Shown here piece after piece: positions 55,202 to 64,000 of a stretch of DNA of 64,000 nt. Made by a program: the position numbers and the translations under genes. Numbering within the stretch: the stretch's first letter is position 1; each line of letters begins with the position of its first letter. Below the pieces are notes generated by a model, which had not been told where the DNA came from, ran no database searches, and saw only the letters and a program-made list of their open reading frames with translations. This stretch comes from Tillandsia leiboldiana (lineage: Eukaryota > Streptophyta > Magnoliopsida > Poales > Bromeliaceae): contig CM055072.1 of the NCBI GenBank assembly GCA_029204045.2, forward strand, positions 10,294,854 to 10,358,853. The letters run 5' to 3'.

Positions 55202-57520
55202 TGTCACGCCCCGGCGTCGAAACTGCGACCCGGGCTCGCCAACAGATCCGCCGCCCATACGGGAAGCCCCGTATAGACGAAGCGACTAACCTGCAAAAGA
55301 TCAACTATGCTATACAGATATCAGAGCTGAAAGAAAACTGCTAAATAGAAGAAAATATACAACACATAGCCCTCACCAAAAGTACATAAATCTCTCAAGC
55401 AGTAAAATAAAAGTACAACTCTATACCTCACTACAAAGTCTCTCAACAAGAACTCCCAAAAGTACGGGGTACATCTACTCTCTGGAATATGACTGGTCAG
55501 GTTCCAAGATAACAAATATTTAACATGATAGAAGGAAGTAAGAGATCACAAGATCGACAGATAAAACTAGGAACAACAATTCCTACACTCTAGCATGCTA
55601 CCCAAGTCCAATCACTATCATGCATGATTCTATATCAATAGAATTAGAGCACAGTCCATAGATCTTGAAAGCAAAGCCACCCACCTGAAAATGCTAACTG
55701 TCCGGAGTCGTACAGCTGAGAAAACCAGGAAAAATAACAACTCTATGTCCAACAGGTCCAGCACAGTCCACAATCCCTCCTGGGTACAACATAAGGCTAC
55801 AGTTATACTTTAATCCCAAAATCTGCCAAGAAAAACAACACTGAAATTTCAGCCGCAAAGATGTGATTATTCCACCTGCTGAATGTGCTCGAAAAATTCC
55901 AAATAAAATATCCCTGCGATCCTCGTGTCGATAGCTTCGAAACAAGTACCTGCACGCCCAATTCCGAGCACCGTAAGCCAAGTTACAAATTCCACAGTAT
56001 CGATGCGCACAATCCCAAAACCATTCAACTATAAACTCTTGTACAGATAAAAGGAAAAGTGTATACCTTCGGGAAGATCTCCAAAAATTCCAAGAAAAAT
56101 ACCACGATGATCCTCGCGTCGAGTAGATGAAAAAAGTCTACAAGCACGTCCTGATCCGACACTCGTGCGCGGAGATCTCCTCGGATGAAGCTGCTGTCCT
56201 CACAAATCCTCACAGCAAACCAGGTCCTCAGTGAGCAAGGAAGAACTCCTCGAAAAACGCGAAACCAAGAAATGTGGAAGGAACCAAAATTGTAGCCTTA
56301 CCTGTTGCGAATCCAACGGCGAAGAAATCGCTCAAAAAGATGGTCGGAGTAGGCCGGGAGAGCTCGTGCACCAAAGAGCGACGGAAGAAGCACCGAAGAA
56401 AGAACGTCGCGCCGAGCCAAGAAAATAAGAATCTCGATAAGTGTGCCCAGAAAAATCCCCAAACTCTGCAGATGGAAGCTACACTGCGAGAGGATCAACT
56501 TTGGTGAAGAACTCCTGTCGGTTTGAAGCTCGGAAGTGCCAAAAAAATGAAGAGGAAGGGAGCTCGGGCCTTTAAATAGGCCGCAGGAAACAAATGGGAA
56601 AATTCCCGATTTGTCCCAAGATTCGGGCGCACCCGAACTTTCGGGCGCCCGAATCCGGGCGCAAGGGCGGTTTACTGTAGCCGCTCGGAAAATCCTGGTG
56701 CGGCCACGTCACCCGCACAGCAAACAGCTGTGCGGGGCGCGTGTCGTGTCGCCACGTTGCGCCTACCCGGTCAAACCGGGTAGGTGGCGCCCGCCAGTGG
56801 CAAGGCGACATGCGTCCCCTGCCACTATCGCGGTCACACGTGCGGGCAGGGCGCCGCACTGGCCGCCTGCCACGCACGCGCCCCGAGGCGCCCTCCCGCG
56901 ACACAGTGCGCCGCGGCTGGTGAGCCCGCGAATGGCGTGACGACACGTGTCTCGTGCACCCGGTCCACGCACCCAATTCAGGTTCCGTGGACCGCGCCGC
57001 GTGCACCGACCAACCGGAGGATGCCACGTGTCCCCCCGCCCCGGTCCATGCACCGCCGCGCAAATTCTGTAGACCGCGCCTCACGAGCCCGCCAATCAGG
57101 CGGCGCCACGTGTCCATGCGCAGGGTCCGTGCACCCAGCCGCTCCCCTCTGTGGACCGAGCGCTGCGGACCGGCCCAATCACATGCCGCCACGTGGCAGC
57201 CGGCGGTCCACGGCCCCTCCCATGCACCGAAATTCAGCGAAAACTTCCGGGGGTCCGTTTTTGGGCATCCGGACTCCAAATTTAACAAGCAAACAGCCGT
57301 TTTCAAGCGTTTTTCTGCGCTGAATCCAAATCCAACCTCTGATTGGCCCAAAACAAATCCGAAACTTCGGCAAATGCAGCCGAAGGCCAATCCGGCTGTG
57401 GATATCACACAGGGTCCATCTGTGGCATCCCTTTGATGCACTATGGACTAGATACACCAACACTAGGTGTTCTACACCACGGTTCATGGGAGAAGCCACA
57501 CGGGGATCAGGGTCACCACA
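55202..57520 (-). repeat. Gyp-5 3' LTR with internal deletion
   Basis: 2319 bp. The counterpart of about 60010-61630 in the other LTR is missing (junction near 55490-55500) and a smaller GC-rich segment near 56740 is shorter. TATA-like TATTTAAA at 56571-56578 (minus), palindrome TTCGGGCGCCCGAA at 56640-56653, CACGTG boxes at 56830-57195. Confidence 0.92.
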
Positions 57521-58253
57521 TCCTCCCCCACTAAAAGGAAGTTTCGTCCCCAAAACAAAAACACACCACAACAACAAAACCAAAACAATCCAAACCAACC
57601 AAAGAACGCAAACACTAAACTAACAAGAAAGGTACGGCTCCACCAGCAGGAAAGTCATCAACCCCAACCCTCGATTTAGAAAACAGCTGAAATTAGCGAA
57701 ACGTCCGAAAATTTCGAAAGATCAGTGCCTTCGCCCCAATCAAACAAGAACAGGTTCGGGCACTGTCTCCATTTCTGGAGCAATCTTTCGAAGTTTTCGT
57801 CCTGTTCGTAAATTTCAGTACAAAGGCGAGAAAAGTGAGAGAAGTGTTGGTGCCGTTCCTGCTGTGGCTACCAAAAATGAAAGCTACCGCTAACCGAGAC
57901 TCCTAAGGACACAACCTCTAGTCCTAAACATCACAACTGCTCCCGAGGCGGCGTCTGTCCACAGTCGCTGAAGCCCATGCTGCTGGAAGGATACGCCGGC
58001 AACCCGAGAAAAATGATCTCCTTCTGTCCAACTCGCTGAAGGGTAACTGTTCTCATTCCATCATCAGTCGTAGCACGACACCGCACCACTCAGTCCAATC
58101 TTTGTGCTCAACCCAAGTCTTGGAACTGTCATTGAATCGCTACATCGGCAGGTGAAGTCCGAAGTCTTGACTGCACTGATCATACACCGCGATCCTCCTC
58201 TACTCGTAGGATACTGGGAGGAATCCAATCGCTAAAACCTGTAGCATACATTC
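57521..58253 (-). other. Gyp-5 internal 3' non-coding part
   Basis: Starts with the polypurine tract against the LTR. Homologous to 30192-31030. No protease, RT or integrase motif. Confidence 0.75.
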
Positions 58254-59426
58254 CTAACCCACACCCATGCAAAGATGCTGATGCAGATGCTCTACTAATA
58301 ATGCAGAAGAATACAGCGGTATCAAAATGCTCAACTCAGCTAACTGAAATAAAATCATACCTGCCGCGATATGATCTGCTGTGGGGGTGTCCTCTAATAG
58401 GGCTGCATCAACCCGTCCACTGGGTGCTGCGGATCGTCGTCCCGTCTGTCCCGACGTCGTGGCCCACTCTGTCTGATGGTGTGCCGGAGGGGCTTCCGCT
58501 GCATGGATAGGCAAGGGGGGTGCTGTCGCAATCGGCCGCACTGACAAAATGGCCTGGGGGCAAGCTGCGCGGAAATGTCCCAACTCACCGCAGAGGAAAC
58601 ACCGTCCCTGCCTCTGGTCACACTGCGACGGTGGATGAGGCCCGCCACAGATGACACACCGCTCCTGTCGCTGGTCCCGAAACCGCTGCTGTCTGGGGTA
58701 CTGCTGCTGAGACTGCTGTCGCTGCTGGTGCTGCTGATACCGCGGCTGCTGCGGGGGTCCACCTGATCTCTGGCGCCTCCAAAACCTACGACCTTGAGGA
58801 TGAGGCCGTGAAGGTCTCAGAGGTCCCTGCTGACTCGTCTGTCCCTCAACATCCCGTGCTGGGTGCTTCGCCCCCGAAATCCCTGCGGGAGCTGGAGCCG
58901 CCACGGCCGTCATCGCCTCTCCGCGCTCAGAACTCCGCCCCGAAAAATGATGTGGATCAGACTGATGGAATCTCGTCAACATATCAACCACCTCTCGCTG
59001 CTCTGCGCGGGTCAACTGTCCTGCCGTCCCGAACGACTGTCTACCGGTATCTGGTGCAATAGGAGCTGCCAGCATTGCTGGTACAACTGGGGGTGCCACA
59101 GCTGGCGACGAAGGTGCGGGGAAACTCCCTGGGGGTGCTACAACTGGCTGTACCCTCTGCTCCAACATAAGCATCATCCGACCCATGGCCTCCTCCTGGC
59201 GCCGTGTAGCCTCCTCCTGGCGCTGCGAGGCCTCCTCCTGGCGTCGTAAGGTCTCCTCCTGGCGCTGCGAAGTCTCCTCCTGGCGCCGAACAGCCTTAGA
59301 CAACTGGGCCATCTGAGCCTGAAGCTCCAGCACCTCACTCTGCTGACCCTGTGCTGGCTCCTCCTGCCCAGGCTCATCGGAGGGGGAAGGCTGAGAACGC
59401 ATCTGTACCCTGCGTCGGGGAGGCAT
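58254..59426 (-). CDS. Internally deleted gypsy gag (Gyp-5)
   Basis: The open frame begins at 59486, but MPPRRR at 59426 is the usual start of gypsy gags, giving 390 residues. The N-terminal part has five copies of a 7-residue repeat (RRQEETS, QRQEETL, RRQEEAS, QRQEEAT, RRQEEAM; DNA about 59195-59300) that should form a coiled coil. A Pro/Ala-rich linker and the FHQSDPHHFSG motif follow, then an abrupt junction near 58935. Gyp-2 has the capsid core of about 490 bp at this place and Gyp-5 has none. After it come a Gln/Arg-rich region, a CX2CX3HX4C finger and a zinc knuckle CX2CX4HX4C (58560-58601). The frame is kept across the deletion. It could bind RNA and self-associate but probably not build a particle alone. 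Confidence 0.8.
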   Translation of the reverse strand: MPPRRRVQMRSQPSPSDEPGQEEPAQGQQSEVLELQAQMAQLSKAVRRQEETSQRQEETLRRQEEASQRQEEATRRQEEAMGRMMLMLEQRVQPVVAPPGSFPAPSSPAVAPPVVPAMLAAPIAPDTGRQSFGTAGQLTRAEQREVVDMLTRFHQSDPHHFSGRSSERGEAMTAVAAPAPAGISGAKHPARDVEGQTSQQGPLRPSRPHPQGRRFWRRQRSGGPPQQPRYQQHQQRQQSQQQYPRQQRFRDQRQERCVICGGPHPPSQCDQRQGRCFLCGELGHFRAACPQAILSVRPIATAPPLPIHAAEAPPAHHQTEWATTSGQTGRRSAAPSGRVDAALLEDTPTADHIAAGMILFQLAELSILIPLYSSALLVEHLHQHLCMGVG

Positions 59427-59707
59427 CGTGCCCACCTGCAACACATATGGAAACATCAGGACAGTACCAAACAATATCCGACCCAATCCAGCGAAAGTCT
59501 AAGACACGTCATCCATTCCCTAGCATTATGTTGTCTGCAGCCAACATAATCGCTTAGGAGAATAAACATGCCAATCACTCATCCCGTCCCTTGGGAGAGG
59601 TATAAAACTCAATCAGGACTCTCGCTAATAGTCACGACTCTCACGTAGTCATCCTAATGTCCAACCACAAGCCTAGGGTTTCTAAGTGCACCATGACCTA
59701 CAACCTA

Positions 59708-59720
59708 GGCTCTGATACCA
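59708..59720 (-). promoter_or_regulatory. Primer binding site of Gyp-5 (tRNA-Met)
   Basis: Minus strand TGGTATCAGAGCC with a 7-nt spacer to the LTR at 59728. Confidence 0.88.
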
Positions 59721-59735
59721 CCTAATCTGTCACGC

Positions 59736-59760
59736 CCCGGCGTCGAAACTGCGACCCGGG
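59736..59760 (-). other. Conserved LTR-terminal hairpin (gypsy family)
   Basis: Arms CCCGG/CCGGG and GTCG/CGAC pair around loop AAACTG with one bulged base. It lies 8 nt from the LTR end and close to the primer site in the RNA. Present at the matching place in Gyp-2 (both LTRs), Gyp-3, Gyp-4 and Gyp-5 (both). In Gyp-4 the bulged C is G, in Gyp-3 the loop is AAACTA. The stem is unchanged. Confidence 0.65.
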
Positions 59761-62700
59761 CTCGCCAACAGATCCGCCGCCCATACAGGAAGCCCCGTAT
59801 AGACGAAGCGACTAACCTGCAAAAGATCAACTATGCTATACAGATATCAGAGCTGAAAGAAAACTGCTAAAAAGAAGAAAATATACAACACAAAGCCCTC
59901 ACCAAAAGTACATAAATCTCTCAAGCAGTAAAAGAAAAGTACAACTCTATACCTCACTACAAAGTCTCTCAACAAGAACTCTCAAAAGTACGGGGTACAT
60001 CTACTCTCTGGACGATGACTGGTAGGGAACTAACTCGCGACTCCCTTACCTCGATCAGAAGAAGCAGCAACAGGAGCAGCAGGAACAGGAGTAGAAGTCC
60101 CTGTGGGAAAAACACCACGACGGGTGTGAGAACTACGTCCCAAGTAGTTCTCAGTGGGTGCCGCCAACAAGCCCGACGGTCTGCCCACTAAGTCTACTAG
60201 AGGCATAAAGTAACAATATAATACTGAAATGAAATGGCTGGAAAAGTAACCCTACAGCTACTATGCCTCTATCTAGATGCTCAAAAAGTGGAACAGATGG
60301 AAACATGATGCATCTATTAATACACACAGTAACTCACCAAATCTATACTGACTGCCGCAAAGGGTCCAGTCAAACCTGCGCCTACCTACTGCCGTTACAT
60401 CCACGGAGGACCGGACTTACGTAGGGCGTCCGTGGCTGCCACTAACTGGCCCAGCCAGAGGGACTGCGTCCGTAACTGCCACTAACTGGCCCAGTCAGAG
60501 GGACGGCATCGACAAGTCGCGATAGCAAGTAACAGGCCCAACTCCGGAGTGGCACTCGAGGGGCGCGACCCCACCGAGGAAAGTATCCGCGTATCTCTGT
60601 CGAGCTCAAATATGGCTCATGCAGGCTATAGTCCAAACCACGATCAACAAGATCGACCAACAACACCAACTCTCAACCACAAGCTGAAAAACCACACAGC
60701 TGGGGCCACCGTCCACCAGACGGCTCCCACAACAGAACACTAAACTCTCAGAAAAGACCGACACCATAAGGGTTCGGAAACCCGATAGACCGGTGCTAAG
60801 AACCCTATCAAACAAGAACAGACTCTAGGCTCCGCCTATCGAAGTTCCCGATCCCCTTATAGTTCGGGAAAGCAATAATCATAGTATAACACGCAGAAGA
60901 CACCAACAGGGCCCGAAAGTCCCGGGAGACCTACACCTACAACCCTATCAAACAAGAACAGGTTCCAGGCTCGGCCCCCGTGGCTTTCGTCCCGACAGAG
61001 GAACGGCCCCTAGAACCCAGATCACTCGAATCCTTTCGAGTGGGGAGATTTACAAGAAAAATGTGACATTTGTTATTGAAAATCATTTTGATTTAGAAGA
61101 AATCCATATTTAATTATTCTAGTTCTTTTAGAAAAATAGTTAGAAAAATAAGTGTTTTACCCAAGCCCCGAAGGGTTGATGCCTTTGTCCAATCAAACAA
61201 GAACAGACTCCAGCGGCCCTTCGATGCTTGGAAGAAAACATTGATAGACTAAAATCATGTGTATGTCGAAAAGGGTTCCGGGTTCTAGGTCGGGCTAACA
61301 CTAGTAAACTACTGCCACTAACACAGTGGCGACAACCCAAACAGGAAAAAAATAAGATCTCCCGGGTCCACCATTTACCCCAAACGGTTTCCGGTACAGA
61401 CAAGCGAACCACTATATCTACCAGACTCCACTCGGCTCCCAAGCACGAGTGCAAATGTATTCCACACTAAAACGAAGTCCCGACCACTAGGCCCACTACC
61501 CGGGCGAGGATAACACTAAGTCCAGGAATGAAACATAAAGTGTGGATGTCTAAACATAAATAACCCTAGCCCAAGTGAGGGTTTTTCTACTGGTCTGGTT
61601 ACACATGCAACATATGACGGGGGTGCTAGGTCAGGTTCCAAGATAACAAATATTTAACATGATAGAAGGAAGTAAGAGATCACAAGATCGACAGATAAAA
61701 CTAGGAACAACAATTCCTACACTCTAGCATGCTACCCAAGTCCAATCACTATCATGCATGATTCTATATCAATAGAATTAGAGCACAGTCCATAGATCTT
61801 GAAAGCAAAGCCACCCACCTGAAAATGCTAACTGTCCGGAGTCGTACAGCTGAGAAAACCAGGAAAAATAACAACTCTATGTCCAACAGGTCCAGCACAG
61901 TCCACAATCCCTCCTGGGTACAACATAAGGCTACAGTTATACTTTAATCCCAAAATCTGCCAAGAAAAACAACACTGAAATTTCAGCCGCAAACATGTGA
62001 TTATTCCACCTGCTGAATGTGCTTGAAAAATTCCAAATAAAATATTCCTGCTATCCTCGTGTCGATAGCTTCGAAACAAGTACCTGCACGCCCAATTCCG
62101 AGCACCGTAGGCCGAGTTACAAATTCCACAGTATCGATGCGCACAATCCCAAAACCATTCAGCTGTAAACTCTTGTACAGATAAAAGGAAAAGTGTATAC
62201 CTTCGGGAAGATCTCCAAAAATTCCAAGAAAAATACCACAATGATCCTCGCGTCGAGTAGATGAAAAAAGTCTATAAGCAAGTCCTGATCCGACACTAGT
62301 GCGCGGAGATCTCCTCGGATGAAGCTGCTGTCCTCACAAATCCTCACAGCAAACCAGGTCTTCAGTGAGCAAGGAAGAACTCCTCGAAAAACGCGAAACC
62401 AGGAAATGTGGAAGAAACCAAAATTTTAGCCTTACCTGTTGCGAATCCAACGGCTAAGAAATCGCTCGAAAAGATGGTCGGAGTAGGCCGGGAGAGCTCG
62501 TGCACCGAAGAGCGACGGAAGAAGCACCGAAGAAAGAACGTCGCGCCGAGCCAAGAAAATAAGAATCTCGATAAGCGTGCCCCGAAAAATCCCCAAACTC
62601 TGCAGATGGAAGCTACACTGCGAGAGGATCAACTTTGGTGAGGAACTCCTGCCGGTTTGAAGCTCGGAAGTGCCAAAAAAACGAAGAGGAAGGGACCTCG

Positions 62701-62879
62701 GGCCTTTAAATAGGCCGCAGGAAACAAATGGGAAAATTTCCGATTTGTCCCAAGATTCGGGCGCACCCGAACTTTCGGGCGCCCGAATCCGGGCGCAAGG
62801 GCGGTTTACTGTAGCCGCCCGGAAAATCCTGGTGCGGCCACGTCACCCGCACAGCAAACAGCTGTGCGGGGCGCGCCGG

Positions 62880-63400
62880 GAGCTGCCACGTGGCCCACCC
62901 GGTGGCCGACACGTGTCCCGCACAGCAAACAGCCCTGCGGGGCGCGTGTCGTACCGCCACGTGGCGCCTACCCGGTCAAACCGGGTAGGTGGCGCCCACC
63001 AGTGGCAGGGCGACACGCGTCCCCTGCCACTGTCGCGGTCACACGTGCGGGCAGGGCGCCGCACTGGCCGCCTGCCACGCACGCGCCCCGAGGCGCCCTC
63101 CCGCGACCCAGTGCGCCGCGCCTCGTGAGCCCGCGAACGGCGTGACGACACGTGTCCCGTGCACCCGGTCCACGCACCCAATTCAGGTTCCGTGGACCGC
63201 GTCGCGTGCACCGACCAACCGGGGGAAGCCACGTGTCCCCCCGCCCCGGTCCATGCACCGCCGCGCAAATTCTGTAGACCGCGCCTCACGAGCCCGCCAA
63301 TCAGGCGGCGCCACGTGTCCATTCGCCGGGTCCGTGCACCCAGCCGCTCCCCTCTGTGCACCTAGCGCTGCGGACCGGCCCAATCACAAGCCGCCACGTG
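62880..63400 (-). promoter_or_regulatory. Cluster of CACGTG (G-box/ABRE-like) sites
   Basis: Eight CACGTG cores, mostly CCACGTGTC, ACACGTGTC or CCACGTGGC, lie upstream of the minus-strand TATA box. Such boxes bind plant bZIP and bHLH factors and ABRE forms mediate ABA response. Sister LTRs have fewer (five in 55202-57520, about four in Gyp-4). Confidence 0.55.
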
Positions 63401-63730
63401 GCAGCCGGCGGTCCACGGCCCCTCCCATGAACCGAAATTCAGCGAAAACTTCTGGGGGTCCGTTTTTGGGCATCCGGACTCCAAATTTAACAAGCAAACA
63501 GTCGTTTTCAAGCGTTTTTCCGCGCTGAATCCAAATCCAACCTCTGATTGGCCCAAAACAAATCCGAAACTTCGGCAAATGCAGCCAAAGGTCAATCCGG
63601 CTGTGGATATCACACAGGGTCCATCTGTGGCATCCCTTTGATGCACTATGGACCAGATACACCAACACTAGGTGTTCTACACCACGGTTCATGGGAGAAG
63701 CCACACGGGGATCAGGGTCACCACATTGGC

Positions 63731-64000
63731 CATCTTCTTTGATTCCGTAAGAAGTTGTTGATATGCCTCAACGAGTTCTTCTTCGTCCGACTCCCCCTCA
63801 CTTGATGACTCTCCGCCGGATGTTGATGTTTCATGCAAAATCAAAGGAGTAGAGTCAGTAACTAAAGATGATAAGAAAAAATTGAAAGAGGGAATTTGAG
63901 AGGCATGAAAGGCAACAACTTTTTCCTCTTTACTTGAGGTCGATTCATTTGAAGTAGAATCATCCCAAGTTTTTGCTTGCAAAGCCTTCTTTTTATATGA
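63731..64000 (-). pseudogene. gag middle part, SireB-2 unit 2 (right of Gyp-5)
   Basis: Continues the gag interrupted at 55201 and matches 50392-50660 of unit 1. Open to the window edge. The first zinc knuckle lies just beyond. Confidence 0.85.

Larger units (their letters stand above)
55202..63725 (-). mobile_element. Gyp-5: gag-only gypsy element inserted in SireB-2 gag
   Basis: 8524 bp, target duplication TTGGC at 55197-55201 and 63726-63730. LTRs 55202-57520 and 59728-63725, interior 2207 bp. The polypurine tract on the minus strand (AGTGGGGGAGGA, 57521-57532) and primer site (59708-59720) give orientation. The shared parts of the LTRs are almost identical, so it is recent, and it is the youngest in the nest Gyp-3 > SireB-2 > Gyp-5. 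Confidence 0.93.
59728..63725 (-). repeat. Gyp-5 5' LTR (full length)
   Basis: 3998 bp. Order on the minus strand: GC-rich U3 with eight CACGTG boxes (62880-63400), palindrome TTCGGGCGCCCGAA (62774-62787), TATTTAAA (62705-62712), long leader, terminal hairpin (59736-59760) and LTR end. Confidence 0.93.
46904..64000 (-). mobile_element. SireB-2: tandem gag-only Sirevirus-like element (cut by Gyp-5)
   Basis: LTR (46904-48123), interior (48124-51669), LTR (51670-52918), second interior (52919-55201 and 63731-64000, beyond the window edge). The sequence right of the second LTR is a polypurine tract and interior, not host DNA, so two units share one LTR. Left flank TCCTC (46899-46903) is the candidate target duplication. 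Each interior has gag only. It is inserted in the Gyp-3 interior. Confidence 0.9.

Noticed and set aside
54704..55258. 184-residue ORF starting MGGGSVGEPGSQ
   Set aside because: Its first residues come from the Gyp-5 LTR and the rest is interrupted SireB gag; a chimera made by insertion.
56572..57441. 289-residue minus-strand ORF in Gyp-5 LTR
   Set aside because: Same GC-rich U3. Broken in the sister LTR (62843-63646).

Overview
This window is plant nuclear DNA made almost entirely of nested LTR retrotransposons. The evidence is tRNA-Met primer binding sites, Ty1/copia polyproteins of Sirevirus type, gypsy elements with LTRs of about 4 kb, a Cassandra element whose LTRs carry 5S rRNA sequence, and a CACTA transposon end. 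I recognise no host protein-coding gene. The setting looks like repeat-rich, probably heterochromatic DNA of an angiosperm. I cannot name the species.

Layout. (1) 1-88 is the end of a CACTA transposon, inserted in the gag of a + strand Sirevirus-like element (SireB-1, 89-2871 plus 20934-21185). (2) The 3' LTR of SireB-1 is split by a young element, SireA (2872-20928, target duplication GTTTG). It carries gag, protease, integrase, RT and RNase H, plus a third ORF downstream of pol. The assembly holds the inside of SireA twice around a 100-N gap. The two copies have complementary indel-rich ends, so the duplication of about 7.4 kb is probably false. (3) 21186-22834 is old unassigned DNA with a promoter-like block. 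It is cut by a solo gypsy LTR (22835-25885), by a gag-only gypsy element (Gyp-2, 26246-37339, with a Cassandra element in its right LTR) and by Gyp-3 (from 37788). (4) The internal region of Gyp-3 received a solo LTR (Gyp-4, 42812-46782) and then SireB-2 (from 46904, minus strand), a gag-only tandem of the form LTR-internal-LTR-internal. (5) The second gag of SireB-2 is cut by Gyp-5 (55202-63725), whose 410-residue gag ORF has lost the capsid core in frame.

How the parts relate. SireA encodes a full enzyme set. SireB shares its LTR ends, primer site, polypurine tract and a conserved non-coding module but has only gag, so it looks dependent on a SireA-like partner. The gypsy family seen here also has no pol.

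Most interesting signals. Both Sirevirus LTRs carry, downstream of the TATA box, an array of small hairpins with the same loop (TGGATT) but different, self-complementary stems. SireA has what looks like its own internal promoter and leader intron in front of the third ORF, built from the same TCCGGA palindromes as its LTR promoter. A non-coding block shared by SireA and SireB contains a hairpin with a compensatory base-pair change. Gypsy LTRs carry clusters of CACGTG boxes, a GC palindrome next to the TATA box, and a conserved terminal hairpin next to the primer site.
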